Shown: in pieces, positions 17,490 to 26,259 of the stretch
Position numbering within the stretch: position 1 is the stretch's first letter
Layout of the letters: each line of letters begins with the position of its first letter
Origin: Akkermansia muciniphila
GTDB taxonomy: Bacteria > Verrucomicrobiota > Verrucomicrobiia > Limisphaerales > BJHT01
Length of the DNA: 63,368 nt
Reading direction: 5' to 3'
Assembly: GCA_945861535.1 (NCBI GenBank)
Contig: CAMAUZ010000043.1
Coordinates: 1 to 63,368, forward strand
The notes under the pieces: model-generated
Seen by the model: only the letters and a program-made list of their open reading frames with translations
Told to the model about the DNA's origin: nothing
Databases searched by the model: none
Program-made: the position numbers and the translations under genes

Positions 17490-17785
17490 ACGCCGTAGCC
17501 GCCGACGTGAGGGGTGGATCGGGCGTCGCGCGCGGGCCATCCGCCTCCTCACATCGGCGGCTACGACAGTCGGTCGAGCGCGTCGTGTCCAACCTGAATC
17601 CGAAACCCAAATCCCCGAAACGCATTGGGCAAAGGAATGGAGGCAAAGGAATGGGGAAGGGAAATCTTTCTGTCCCCATTCCTTTGCCTCCATTCCTTTG
17701 CCCAAAATTCCCCTGTCCCAGTTCCGTGCGTGTATCGGCACTGTGCGCGCGGGCCGTCCGCCTCCTCACGTCGGCGGCCACGCGC
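17490..17785. repeat. Repeat-rich gap with a 33-bp perfect hairpin
   Basis: The 423-base gap between lolC and the MFS gene has no coding feature. Two related GC-rich units (CGCGCGGGCC ... CCGCCTCCTCAC ... GGCGGC) lie at 17517-17563 and 17740-17782. Between them, 17625-17657 and 17673-17705 are perfect 33-base inverted repeats made from the word CAAAGGAATGG used twice per arm, with a 15-base loop. The hairpin is far longer than an ordinary terminator stem. Confidence 0.85.
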
Positions 17786-17860
17786 ACCATTTCGGTCTTT
17801 CTCGTTTACCTCCGCGCGTCGCGCGTGCCATGTTCGGCGGCGAATCACGCCGCACCCGAC

Positions 17861-19303
17861 ATGAACATGCCCGCCTCCTCCGGCCCGACTGCGTCCGCCG
17901 CGTCCGCCGCCGCCCCCGCGCCGCCAGTGCGCTCGCTCAAGGACCTCTCGCCGCAACAGTGGAAATCCGGCATCGCCGCGTGGCTCGGCTGGCTCTTCGA
18001 CGGGCTGGACATGCACCTTTACGGCCTGGTCGCCGCGCCGTTCGTTGCCGGGCTGCTCTTCAATTCCAAACTCATCGAGACCGCCGATCCGGCGCATCAA
18101 CTGGTCAAGGACAAGAGCGGCCTGATTCAAGCCGCCTTCCTCGTTGGCTGGGCGCTTGGCGGGGGCTTCTTCGGCCGCCTCGGCGACGTCCTCGGTCGCA
18201 GCCGCGCGCTGAGCCTCACCATCCTTACCTACGCTGCGTTCACCGGCCTCTCGTTCTTTGCGGAAACATGGTGGCAACTGCTGATCTTCCGTTTCCTCGC
18301 CGCGCTGGGCATCGGTGGTGAATGGGCGGTCGGCTCGTCGCTGCTCTCGGAGACGTGGCCCAAGCAATGGCGTCCGTGGATCGCCGCCGTGCTGCAAACC
18401 GGGGTGAACCTCGGCGTGTTGCTGGCCTGTCTCACCACGTTCGCCATGGCTGATCTTGCGCCCAAATGGGTCTTCCTCGTCGGCATTCTCCCCGCGCTGC
18501 TGGTGTTCTGGATTCGCCGCCACGTCCCCGAGCCGGCGGAATGGCATGCCGCCAAAAAAAGCGCCGGCGCCAACCAACCCGGCATCCTCGACCTCTTCCG
18601 CGGCAAGGTTCTCCGCACCACCGTCCTCACGATCATCGTCTGCGCGTGCGGGCTGACCGCGTGGTGGGCCTTCATGTTCTGGCACGCGCAACACCTGCGG
18701 AATCTGCCCGACCTGCACTCGGCCAAAGAAGCCGTCTATCAGGCCGCGCTCGCGGCCGGCGAGTTCGGCGCAAAAATCCCCGACGCCGCCAAATGGATCA
18801 GCGCCGAGAAACAAAAAGTCGTCAGCACCGCCTTTTTCCTGCTCATCACCTCCAGCATCATCGGCAACTTTTTCTGCGCCGGGCTTGCCCGCAAATTCGG
18901 CTACCGCCGCTCCATCGCCTTCGCGTATCTCGGCTTCTTCATCGCGATGTTCACCACGTTTGTGCAGCCGCGCGGCTGGGAATCCCTCGTCTGGCTGTGG
19001 TTCCCGCTGGTCGGTTTTTTCTCCGGCGTCTTCGGCCTCTTCACGATGTATCTGCCGCCGCTTTTCCCCACGCTCCTGCGCACCACCGGCGCGGGCTTCT
19101 GCTACAACATCGGCCGCATTGCCTCCGCCATCGGCGTGGTCTTCGCCGGTTCGCTCGCCAGCGGCGGCGATTTCAAGAAGACGTTGATCTTCGCCAGCTT
19201 CCTGTTCCTCCCCGCCGTGCTCGTCGCCCTCATCCTGCCCGAGCCGCCGGACGAATCCGCCACCTTCAACCTCGCCGAGGAATCCGCCGGCCCCGCCGAC
19301 TGA
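17861..19303 (+). CDS. Major facilitator superfamily transporter
   Basis: ATG 17861 gives 480 residues with about 12 transmembrane helices. The first-loop family signature appears as GALGGGFFGRLGDVLGRSRAL near residue 100. WLFDGLDMHLYG near 45 carries the acidic residue typical of metabolite:H+ symporters, and IGGEWAVGSSLLSE near 150 resembles the sialate/aromatic-acid and sugar transporter groups. A central cytoplasmic region (about 225-330) is longer than average and contains an extra-helical segment rich in Ala and Lys. The N-terminal 30 residues are Ala/Ser/Pro-rich and probably cytosolic. The substrate is not predictable. Confidence 0.8.
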   Translation: MNMPASSGPTASAASAAAPAPPVRSLKDLSPQQWKSGIAAWLGWLFDGLDMHLYGLVAAPFVAGLLFNSKLIETADPAHQLVKDKSGLIQAAFLVGWALGGGFFGRLGDVLGRSRALSLTILTYAAFTGLSFFAETWWQLLIFRFLAALGIGGEWAVGSSLLSETWPKQWRPWIAAVLQTGVNLGVLLACLTTFAMADLAPKWVFLVGILPALLVFWIRRHVPEPAEWHAAKKSAGANQPGILDLFRGKVLRTTVLTIIVCACGLTAWWAFMFWHAQHLRNLPDLHSAKEAVYQAALAAGEFGAKIPDAAKWISAEKQKVVSTAFFLLITSSIIGNFFCAGLARKFGYRRSIAFAYLGFFIAMFTTFVQPRGWESLVWLWFPLVGFFSGVFGLFTMYLPPLFPTLLRTTGAGFCYNIGRIASAIGVVFAGSLASGGDFKKTLIFASFLFLPAVLVALILPEPPDESATFNLAEESAGPAD

Positions 19304-19319
19304 ACGCGACCGTGCGGCC

Positions 19320-20010
19320 GCGGAAATTGATGAACCACGGAGACACGATGAATCCAGAGCGGCGAAGCCGCACCCCAAGCGGAACGCGACCGGTTCCCGG
19401 TCGCAGCGGCAACAGCGGAGCCGGGGCGCCTGGAGTTTCTTGCGCCTTCGCAGGTGCGGACCCGCTGCGGGCGGGGACCGCCCGCGCGCCAGAATCCTCG
19501 CGCCGCGCGAGGGGATTGCCGTCGTGCCGCCAATCCTCCGACCACCAGAGAATTGCTTCCGCTGCCCGGCTCTTCGTCCCGGAGGGACCCCGCAGGAAAT
19601 TAGCCGGGGGCAAGCCAGCGCAGCGGGCGCAGCCCCCGGATGGGCCGCCAAACGGGCCATGCCCCAGCGGGGCATCGGAGAAATCTTTGGCGGCGGCGTC
19701 CCCGCAGCATTCCCGCCACCGCTCGTCGCCTCGGGCCATTTTCTTCGATACCCCGTTGGGGCACGGAGCCACGCGACACCGTATCCGGGGGCCGCGTCCG
19801 CTGGGGCGGACTTGCCCCCGGCTAATCTCCGCCGGCGTCCCTCCGGGACGGGAGCGCGGGAATCCTCGCCCGCAGCGGGTCCGCAGGCCGGAGGTCTCTA
19901 GGATATTCCGCCGCTTTGGTGCCGCACTGTGCGATGCGACCGGGGACCGGTCGCGCTCCGCTTCGGCTGCGGCTCCGCCACTCAGTGTTCCTCGTGTCTC
20001 TGTGGTTCCA
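19320..20010. repeat. ~690-bp composite palindromic element with inverted ends
   Basis: The left end reads GAACCACGGAGACACGATGA near 19330-19349, and the right end reads CTCGTGTCTCTGTGGTTCC near 19990-20008, its reverse complement. Both sides carry GCGACCGG...CCGGTCGC palindromes just inside (19385 and 19938). The interior holds many smaller palindromes around TCCC or GGGA, including CCCGCTGCGGGCGGGGACCG near 19459 and CTAATTTCC/CCCGGCTAAT-type blocks. No gene is supported. It separates the MFS gene from the DUF2064 gene. Confidence 0.75.
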
Positions 20011-20113
20011 CTCCGGGTTTCGACAGTTCGGTCCCCGCACCCGGAAACCTCTCGACGCCGAGAATGAAGTGACGAGCCGGAACTGGAACCAGCAAACTGC
20101 CTCTGCCCCTCGC

Positions 20114-20734
20114 ATGTCCCACGACCGCCTCCTTCTCTTCCTCAAAGCCCCGCGCCCCGGTCAGGTGAAGACCCGCCTCGCCGTCGCGCTCGGCCTTGAA
20201 GGTGCCGCCCACGCGCATCGCCAGCTCGTCGAAACCTTGGTGCACCGCCTCACCGAAATCCCCGCGCTCGAACTCCGCTTCGCCCCCGACGACGCCGTCG
20301 CCGAAATTCAGCCTTGGCTTCGCCCCGGTTGGACCACCGCCCCGCAAGGCCCGGGCGACCTCGGCCAGCGCCTGACCTCGGCCTTTGCCGCCGCGTTCGC
20401 CACCGGCGCCGAACGCGTCGTCATCATCGGCTCCGACTGCCCCGACGTGAGCGTGTGCGACATCGAGTTCGCGTGGTCTGCGCTGCACACCAACGACGTC
20501 GTCCTCGGCCCCGCCACCGACGGCGGCTACTGGCTCATCGGCCTCCGCCGCCCCGCGCCCGAACTTTTCACCGCGATGCCGTGGAGCACCGCGCAAGTCT
20601 TCGCCGAAACCTGCGCCCGCCGCGCCCGCCATCGCCTCCGTCTGCAGCTCCTGCGCGAACTCACCGACATCGACGAACCCGCCGACTGGCAGGCCTTCAC
20701 CACCCGCCAGACAACCGCCCCTACAAACCCCTGA
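20114..20734 (+). CDS. DUF2064 / TIGR04282-type glycosyltransferase-like protein
   Basis: The 206-residue protein begins MSHDRLLLFLKAPRPGQVKTRLA, the characteristic start of the TIGR04282 (DUF2064) family. VVIIGSDCPDVS near residue 100 and VLGPATDGGYWLIGLRR near 135 follow. The fold is a GT-A-like nucleotidyltransferase/glycosyltransferase. Some members lie in arsenosugar gene clusters, but nothing here supports arsenic metabolism. It is cytosolic and stands alone between repeat arrays. Confidence 0.75.
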   Translation: MSHDRLLLFLKAPRPGQVKTRLAVALGLEGAAHAHRQLVETLVHRLTEIPALELRFAPDDAVAEIQPWLRPGWTTAPQGPGDLGQRLTSAFAAAFATGAERVVIIGSDCPDVSVCDIEFAWSALHTNDVVLGPATDGGYWLIGLRRPAPELFTAMPWSTAQVFAETCARRARHRLRLQLLRELTDIDEPADWQAFTTRQTTAPTNP

Positions 20735-20765
20735 GTGCAAATGACGCTCACCGCAAAAATCAGAG

Positions 20766-20852
20766 AAACGCTCAACGCTCAACGCTCAACGTTGAACGTT
20801 CAAAATCCGAAGTCGTTGAACGTTCAACGTTGAAAGTTGAACGTTGAACGTT
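20766..20852. repeat. AACGTTGAACGTTC word array, copy 1
   Basis: Tandem AACGCTC units lead into AACGTTGAACGTTC, a spacer with AATCCGAAGTCG, then the inverted set TTGAACGTTCAACGTTGA and further AACGTTGAACG copies. The whole is self-complementary. A second copy in the same orientation lies at 21819-21907; both spacers share a TCcgAagTC/GTCggAttCC-like loop and both end CGTTCCC(C/T)TATT. The two copies flank the esterase gene exactly. Confidence 0.8.
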
Positions 20853-20878
20853 CCCTTATTTTCCCCACTCTCCTCCCC

Positions 20879-21796
20879 ATGAACACTCGCCTCTCCCGCC
20901 TCTCCCCGTCCCACCTTCTCCCCGTCGCTCTGTCCCTCCTTCTCTCCCTCGTCGCCGCCGTCCGCGCCGCCGAACTCCCCATCCCCGACACCGTCACCTT
21001 CGAGCGCGGCATCGAGTACACCAACCCCGACGACCAGCATCTCCAGCTCAACCTCGCGCGCCCCAAGACCGGCACCGGGCCGTTCCCCGCGGTCATCTGC
21101 ATCCACGGCGGCGGCTTCCGCGCGGGCAGCCGCGAAGGCTACAACAAACTCTGCCTCACCCTTGCGCAGAACGGCTACGTCGCCGCCACCATCAGCTACC
21201 GCCTCGCGCCGAAATTCCAGTTTCCCGCCGCCATCCACGACACCAAGGCCGCCGTCCGCTGGCTCCGCGCCAACGCCGCCAAATACAATGTCGATCCCGC
21301 GCGCATCGGCGTCACTGGCGGCTCGGCGGGCGGACACCTCGTGCAATTCCTCGGCGTGACCGAAGGCGTGAAACAATTCGAGGGCACCGGCGGCAACCCC
21401 GAGCAATCCAGCGCCGTCACCTGCGTCGTGAATTACTACGGCCCCAGCGATTTCCTCCAATCCTACGGCAAGAGCGTCGATGCCCACGAAGTCCTCCCGC
21501 TCTGGTTCGGCGGCAATCTCGAAACCCAGCGCCACAAACACATCCTCGGCAGCCCGCTCAACTGGGTCACTCCCGCAGCCGCGCCCACGCTCATCATCCA
21601 CGGCACCGAGGACAAATACGTCGCGCACGAACAAGGCGTCTGGATGGCCGACCGCCTCAAAGCCAGCGGCGTCGAAGTCGAACTGCTCACGCTCAAAGGC
21701 GCCGGCCACGGCTTCAAAGGCGACGATGCCGCCAAAGCCGAACAAGCCATGCTCGCCTTCTTCGCAAAGCATCTGAAACCAAGCGCGAGCAAATGA
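20879..21796 (+). CDS. Secreted alpha/beta-hydrolase esterase (BD-FAE-like)
   Basis: ATG 20879 begins an export leader ending VRAAELP; the protein has 305 residues. It carries AVICIHGGGFRAGSR (HGGG oxyanion motif) near residue 70 and GVTGGSAGGHLVQFLG (nucleophile elbow GGSAGGH) near 145. A putative acidic residue lies in IIHGTEDKYV near 240, and GAGHGFKG holds the catalytic His near 275. This layout fits the hormone-sensitive-lipase-like/feruloyl esterase-type group found in polysaccharide-degrading Verrucomicrobia. It is flanked on both sides by near-identical repeat arrays. Confidence 0.85.
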   Translation: MNTRLSRLSPSHLLPVALSLLLSLVAAVRAAELPIPDTVTFERGIEYTNPDDQHLQLNLARPKTGTGPFPAVICIHGGGFRAGSREGYNKLCLTLAQNGYVAATISYRLAPKFQFPAAIHDTKAAVRWLRANAAKYNVDPARIGVTGGSAGGHLVQFLGVTEGVKQFEGTGGNPEQSSAVTCVVNYYGPSDFLQSYGKSVDAHEVLPLWFGGNLETQRHKHILGSPLNWVTPAAAPTLIIHGTEDKYVAHEQGVWMADRLKASGVEVELLTLKGAGHGFKGDDAAKAEQAMLAFFAKHLKPSASK

Positions 21797-21818
21797 AGAA
21801 TTTCCGAAACAGAACTCG

Positions 21819-21907
21819 GAACGTTCAACGCTCAACGTCCAACGTTGAACGTTCAAAGTCGGATTCCGTTGAACGTTCAACGTTGAGAGTTGAACGTTGA
21901 GCGTTCC
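21819..21907. repeat. AACGTTGAACGTTC word array, copy 2
   Basis: This is a direct repeat of the array at 20766-20852 with the same unit order and the same CGTTCCC end. Its right edge passes into CCCTTCACCCCTTCAACCCTTG, a second word repeat that overlaps the start region of the next gene. Confidence 0.8.
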
Positions 21908-21946
21908 CCTATTCCCCCACTTTTTAACCCTTCACCCCTTCAACCC

Positions 21947-24916
21947 TTGAACTCTCCCCTCCGCCTTCTCGCCCTCCTCACCGCCGTCCTCACCGCCTGC
22001 ACCGCCGCCGAGCCGCCGGTCGATCCCAAGGATCTTCCGCGCCTCAAGCCCACCGCGCCCGCCGACGCCCTCAAGACCTTCACCGTCAAGCCGGGCTTCC
22101 ATCTCGAACTCGCCGCCAGCGAACCGCAGGTCGTCAGCCCCGTCGCGATCTCGTTCGATGAAAACGGCCGCCTCTTCGTGGTCGAGATGATCGACTACTC
22201 CGAGCGCCGCGACGAACGCCTCGGCCGCGTCCGCATTCTCGAAGACCTCGACGGCGACGGCCGCTACGAGAAATCCACCCTCTTCGCCACCGACATCCCG
22301 TGGCCCACCGGCATCATCTGTTACGACGGCGGCGTGTTCGTCATGGCCACGCCCGACATCATTTATTTCAAGGACACCAAGGGCACCGGCAAAGCCGATC
22401 ATCGGCAGGTGGTCTTCACCGGCTTCGGACCCAGCACCGGCCGCGTGAATGTGCAGGGCATGGGCAATTGCCTGACCTGGGGACTCGACAACCGCATCCA
22501 CGGCGCGACCGGTCCCAACGGCGCGGAAATCACCTTCCCCCTCGCGCCCAAGACGCCGCCGCTCACCCTGCGTGGCCGCGATTTCTCCTTCGATCCCAAG
22601 ACGCTCACGATGACGCCCGAGAGCGGCGGCGGCCAATACGGCATGAGCTTCGACAACCACGGCCGCAAATTCGTCTGCAGCAACTCCGCCCACCTCCGCG
22701 CCGTCATGTACGAAACCCGCTACGCCGGCCGCAACACCTTCCACACCCTCCCCTCACCCGCCGTGGACATCCCCGCCGACGGCCCCGCCGCCGAGGTTTA
22801 CCGCACCAGCCCCGACGAAGCCTGGCGCGTCATCCGCACCAAATGGCGCGTCAGCGGCGCAGTCGTCGGCATGATCGAGGGCGGCGGACGCCCCTCCGGC
22901 TACTTCACCGGCGCCACCGGCGTCACCATCTACCGCGGCAACGCCTGGCCCGCCGACATGCTCAACGACGCCTTCATTGGCGACGCCGGCAGCAACCTCG
23001 TCCACCGCAAGAAAATCCGCACCACCGACGGCATCGCCCTCCTCGGCGAACGCCCCGCCGACGAACAAAAACGCGAATTCATCGCCTCCCGCGACAACTG
23101 GTTCCGCCCCGTCCTCTTCGCCAACGCCCCCGACGGCACCCTCTTCATAATCGACATGTACCGCGAAGTCATCGAACACCCCTGGTCCATCCCCGCGAAC
23201 ATCAAACAGCACATCGACCTCAACAGCGGCAACGATCGCGGACGCCTCTACCGCATCGCCCCCGACGGCTTCAAACAACCGCCCCCGCCGCGCCTCGGCT
23301 CTGCCAAGACTGCCGAACTCGTCGCGACGCTTGCGCATCCGAATGGGTGGCATCGTGATACGGCGGCGCGGTTGCTTTACCAGCGCCACGACACAGCCGC
23401 CGCAGTCCCCGCGCTGACCGCACTCGCCAAATCTTCCTCCGCCTATCTCGGCCGCCTGCACGCGCTCTATGCGCTCGACACTTTGAAATCCCTCACGCGC
23501 GAACCTCTCCTCCGCGCTCTCGCCGACGAGAATCCCTGGGTCCGCCGCCACGCCGTTCGCCTTGCCGACCCCTTCCTCCGCTCCCCCCAAACCGACACCA
23601 ACTTCCTCGCCCAACTCACCGCCCTCGCCGCCGACCCCGCCCCCGAAGTCCGCTACCAACTCGCCTTCACCCTCGGCGAAACCACCCACACCAACCGCCT
23701 CCCCGCCCTCGCCCAAATCGCCAGCCGCGACGGCTCCATCCCGTGGATTCGCGAGGCCATCCTCAGCTCCATCGGCGGCGACGCCCTCGCGCTCTTCACC
23801 GTCAGCTCCAACGACCCCGCCTTTCGCGCCAGCAAGACCGGCCGCGAATTCCTCCAGCAAATCGTCCGCATCATCGGCAACAAAGGCCAGGCCGCCGAAG
23901 TCCGCCGCATCCTCGACTTCCTCGCCCGCCTCGACGACACCGAGTTCAGCTTCGCCCTCATCCGCGCCCTCGGCGAAGGCATGACCCGCGGCGGCACCTC
24001 GCTCGCCGCCTCACGCGACGCGCTCAAACCCTTCTTCACCCGCGCCGGCCAGTTGCTCACCGACCGCAAAACCCCCGAGCCCCAGCGCGCCCAAGCCGCC
24101 CAACTCCTCGCCCTCACCAGCTTCGCCGAATCCGGCCCCCAACTCCTCGCCCTCCTCGCCCCCGACGAATCCCCCGCCATCCAGCTCGCCGCCGTCGAAA
24201 CCCTCGGCCGCCTCCCCGAACTCGACGTCGCCAAAGCCCTGCTGCAACGCTGGGAAACCTTCACCCCGCGCCTGCGCACCGAAGCCCTCGGCATCCTCCT
24301 CATCAAGTCCGACCGCCTCCGCGAAACCATGACCGCCCTCGAAAAGGGCGCGATCAAGCCCGGCCAGCTCGCCTCCACCCAGGTCAACTTCCTCCGCAGC
24401 CACCGCGACCTCGAAATCCGCAACCGCGCCCTCAAAGTCTTCGGCAAAACCGACGTCACCACCCGCCAGTCCGTCATCGACGCCTTCGCCCCCGCACTCA
24501 CGCTCACCGGCGACGCCGCGCGCGGCAAAGCCATCTACGTCGAGCGCTGCGCCTCCTGCCACCGCCTCGACGGACAAGGCTTCGCCCTCGGCCCCGACCT
24601 CGTCTCCGTGAAAAACACCGGCAAGGAAAAAATCCTCCTCAACATCATCGACCCCAACCGCGAAGTGCCGCCCAACTTCCAGGCCTACGTCATCGAAACC
24701 AAGAACGACGAAAGCTTCATGGGCCTCGTCGCCTCCGAGACCAGCACCAGCGTCACCCTCAAAATGGCTTTCGGCAAAGACGCCAACATCCCCCGCTCCC
24801 AAATCAAATCCCTCAAAAACCAAGGCCTCTCCCTCATGCCCGAAGGCCTCGAAGCCGGCCTCACCCCCCAAGCCGCGGCGGACTTACTGGAGTACATTAT
24901 GGCGGCGAAACAATAG
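21947..24916 (+). CDS. PVC-type haem-binding dehydrogenase with CxxCH (TIGR02604/TIGR02603)
   Basis: No ATG fits; I chose TTG 21947 because it starts MNSPLRLLALLTAVLTACTA, a leader with a lipobox-like LTAC, giving 989 residues. TTG 21890, inside the repeat array, is the alternative. Residues about 30-430 form the beta-propeller of the putative membrane-bound dehydrogenase family (FHLELAASEPQVVSPVAISFDENGRLFVVEM, FANAPDGTLFIIDMYREVIEHPWSIP). A HEAT-like helical region spans about 450-840, and a C-terminal cytochrome c module has CASCH near 867-871. Such proteins are hallmarks of Planctomycetes and Verrucomicrobia and probably pass electrons in the periplasm; the substrate is unknown. Confidence 0.85.
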   Translation: MNSPLRLLALLTAVLTACTAAEPPVDPKDLPRLKPTAPADALKTFTVKPGFHLELAASEPQVVSPVAISFDENGRLFVVEMIDYSERRDERLGRVRILEDLDGDGRYEKSTLFATDIPWPTGIICYDGGVFVMATPDIIYFKDTKGTGKADHRQVVFTGFGPSTGRVNVQGMGNCLTWGLDNRIHGATGPNGAEITFPLAPKTPPLTLRGRDFSFDPKTLTMTPESGGGQYGMSFDNHGRKFVCSNSAHLRAVMYETRYAGRNTFHTLPSPAVDIPADGPAAEVYRTSPDEAWRVIRTKWRVSGAVVGMIEGGGRPSGYFTGATGVTIYRGNAWPADMLNDAFIGDAGSNLVHRKKIRTTDGIALLGERPADEQKREFIASRDNWFRPVLFANAPDGTLFIIDMYREVIEHPWSIPANIKQHIDLNSGNDRGRLYRIAPDGFKQPPPPRLGSAKTAELVATLAHPNGWHRDTAARLLYQRHDTAAAVPALTALAKSSSAYLGRLHALYALDTLKSLTREPLLRALADENPWVRRHAVRLADPFLRSPQTDTNFLAQLTALAADPAPEVRYQLAFTLGETTHTNRLPALAQIASRDGSIPWIREAILSSIGGDALALFTVSSNDPAFRASKTGREFLQQIVRIIGNKGQAAEVRRILDFLARLDDTEFSFALIRALGEGMTRGGTSLAASRDALKPFFTRAGQLLTDRKTPEPQRAQAAQLLALTSFAESGPQLLALLAPDESPAIQLAAVETLGRLPELDVAKALLQRWETFTPRLRTEALGILLIKSDRLRETMTALEKGAIKPGQLASTQVNFLRSHRDLEIRNRALKVFGKTDVTTRQSVIDAFAPALTLTGDAARGKAIYVERCASCHRLDGQGFALGPDLVSVKNTGKEKILLNIIDPNREVPPNFQAYVIETKNDESFMGLVASETSTSVTLKMAFGKDANIPRSQIKSLKNQGLSLMPEGLEAGLTPQAAADLLEYIMAAKQ

Positions 24917-25016
24917 GTGTCGGTCGCTGAATTGTGTTCGAAATAGATGTCAATCAGCCTGCCGGAAACGAAAGGGGTTCAGGTTCAGCTACGAGTACTC
25001 GATCCCAACCACCTGT

Positions 25017-25307
25017 ATGGATCCAAACAACGAATCAGGCGTCTGTCTGCCTGAGACCCTGACGTCGCTCTTCTTTCTGTGCCTCTATTCGTTCAGCGTT
25101 GCGCCGATGGGAGCGTATTCCAATGGAGGACCGCTGGGACTTGGATTGGTGCTGGTTGCTTGTTGGTTCGCCTGGCGGGCGTTTACCTTGAACAAACAAT
25201 TTGCGCTGTTGCGACGGTTTGGGCAGCTCCCCTTGGTGATCTTCGTCACCTATTCAGCGATTAGAGACGCCTTCGCGCAGTTCGTCCTGCCTTGGTTTTC
25301 CAAATAG
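25017..25307 (+). CDS. Small hypothetical membrane protein
   Basis: The 96-residue frame starts at ATG 25017 and contains three hydrophobic stretches: ETLTSLFFLCLYSFSVAPMG, LGLGLVLVACWFAWRAFTL and LPLVIFVTYSAIRDAFAQF. Base composition is lower in GC than the neighbours. I recognise no family. Its membrane topology makes coding plausible, but no partner gene is obvious. Confidence 0.45.
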   Translation: MDPNNESGVCLPETLTSLFFLCLYSFSVAPMGAYSNGGPLGLGLVLVACWFAWRAFTLNKQFALLRRFGQLPLVIFVTYSAIRDAFAQFVLPWFSK

Positions 25308-25374
25308 TTGGTGCTCATCACTCGTTGTGAGGTGCCCCCGCGCCTCGCTCGAACCCACCGCACGTCGACAGAAT

Positions 25375-25442
25375 CCTCCCGCAGATTCAAACCGACCACA
25401 GATGGGAAATTCAATCTGTGGTCGCCTTGAATCTGCGGGAGG
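25375..25442. repeat. Long inverted repeat between convergent genes
   Basis: CCTCCCGCAGATTCAA (25375-25390) pairs perfectly with TTGAATCTGCGGGAGG (25427-25442), and the inner CGACCACAGAT pairs with ATCTGTGGTCG across a short loop. About 27 base pairs form in total. It sits between the ends of the small membrane protein gene and the minus-strand transglutaminase-like gene, so it could terminate both. Confidence 0.8.
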
Positions 25443-25504
25443 TTCCCGGAAAAATCTCCCGTCCCCATCCCTCTCCATCCGTGCTTGAACTGCGCCTTTC
25501 CGCC

Positions 25505-26095
25505 TCAGTGAAACTCCGACTTCACGAAGCTGCGCGTGCCGTTGCGGAAGGTGAACTCGGAGACCGAGCGCCAGTCGGCGCGGAAGGATTTGGCGACGCT
25601 CGCGGCGATATTGGCCAGCTCGCCGGTGCTGCTCACCAACGGGGAGGATTGCCCGCGGCGGTTGAAGTCGAGGTAGCTCTTGGTTTCCGCGATGTAGCAG
25701 ACGACATGCACCTCGCGCGGCATGAAAACGGCGATCAGGCGCGGAGTGTAGCCCTTCTGCCGCAGGACGTCCGCGGCCAGGGTCGAGAAGTCATCGCAAT
25801 CGCCAGCCCGGGCGCTCAGGAACGTCTCGGGTTTGCGGACCGACCGGCCCAGGCTGAATTTGAAATCCGCGAACTGCTGGATGAAGCGCTCGGGCGTGAG
25901 CTTCGGGTCGGCGCGCAGTTCCTCCAGTGTCGTCGCCGCCGCCGGGGCCGCGGCCGCGGCGCAGATCAGTCCAAGGCCAAAGGCGAACCCGCCGACGGAC
26001 AATGCCCGCCGCGACCAGTGCCAGACGGTACGCCGGGCGTGGCGACCGAGCGCGCGCAGGTTGGTGGGCCGGAGTGAATGAGCGGTGTAGTTCAT
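25505..26095 (-). CDS. Transglutaminase-like cysteine protease, exported
   Basis: The 196-residue product has an N-terminal hydrophobic export segment (LSVGGFAFGLGLICAAAAAPAAATT). The mature part has ARAGDCDDFSTLAADVLRQKGY near residue 95, where GDCDDFS supplies the nucleophilic Cys, then MPREVHVVCYI with the likely catalytic His near 130, and KSYLDFN with the Asp. This triad order matches bacterial transglutaminase-like cysteine proteinases. The target is unknown. The gene is divergent from the PRC-barrel gene, with about 160 bases between the two starts. Confidence 0.7.
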   Translation of the reverse strand: MNYTAHSLRPTNLRALGRHARRTVWHWSRRALSVGGFAFGLGLICAAAAAPAAATTLEELRADPKLTPERFIQQFADFKFSLGRSVRKPETFLSARAGDCDDFSTLAADVLRQKGYTPRLIAVFMPREVHVVCYIAETKSYLDFNRRGQSSPLVSSTGELANIAASVAKSFRADWRSVSEFTFRNGTRSFVKSEFH

Positions 26096-26259
26096 GATTT
26101 TGGAGGCCGAATGTTCTTGAGGCGCTGACGGCTGTCAAACGGGCCGGGGCGGGCAAAAAAAACGGTTGCACACGAAAAAGTTCGTCCGACGTTAGCTGCG
26201 GGACCAAGAGCGTCCCCAAGACGGTTATGCAGACAGCAAACCACAACAGAAGGAGTCTT

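Noticed and set aside
17561-19675. A 704-codon minus-strand open frame opposite the MFS gene
   Set aside because: The translation is compositionally biased (Glu/Gly/Ala/Arg) and results from third-position GC in the real gene; it also runs through repeats.
20766-20852. AACGTTGAACGTTC array considered as a CRISPR or phage attachment site
   Set aside because: There are no unique spacers, and a second direct copy flanks an ordinary gene with no integrase nearby.
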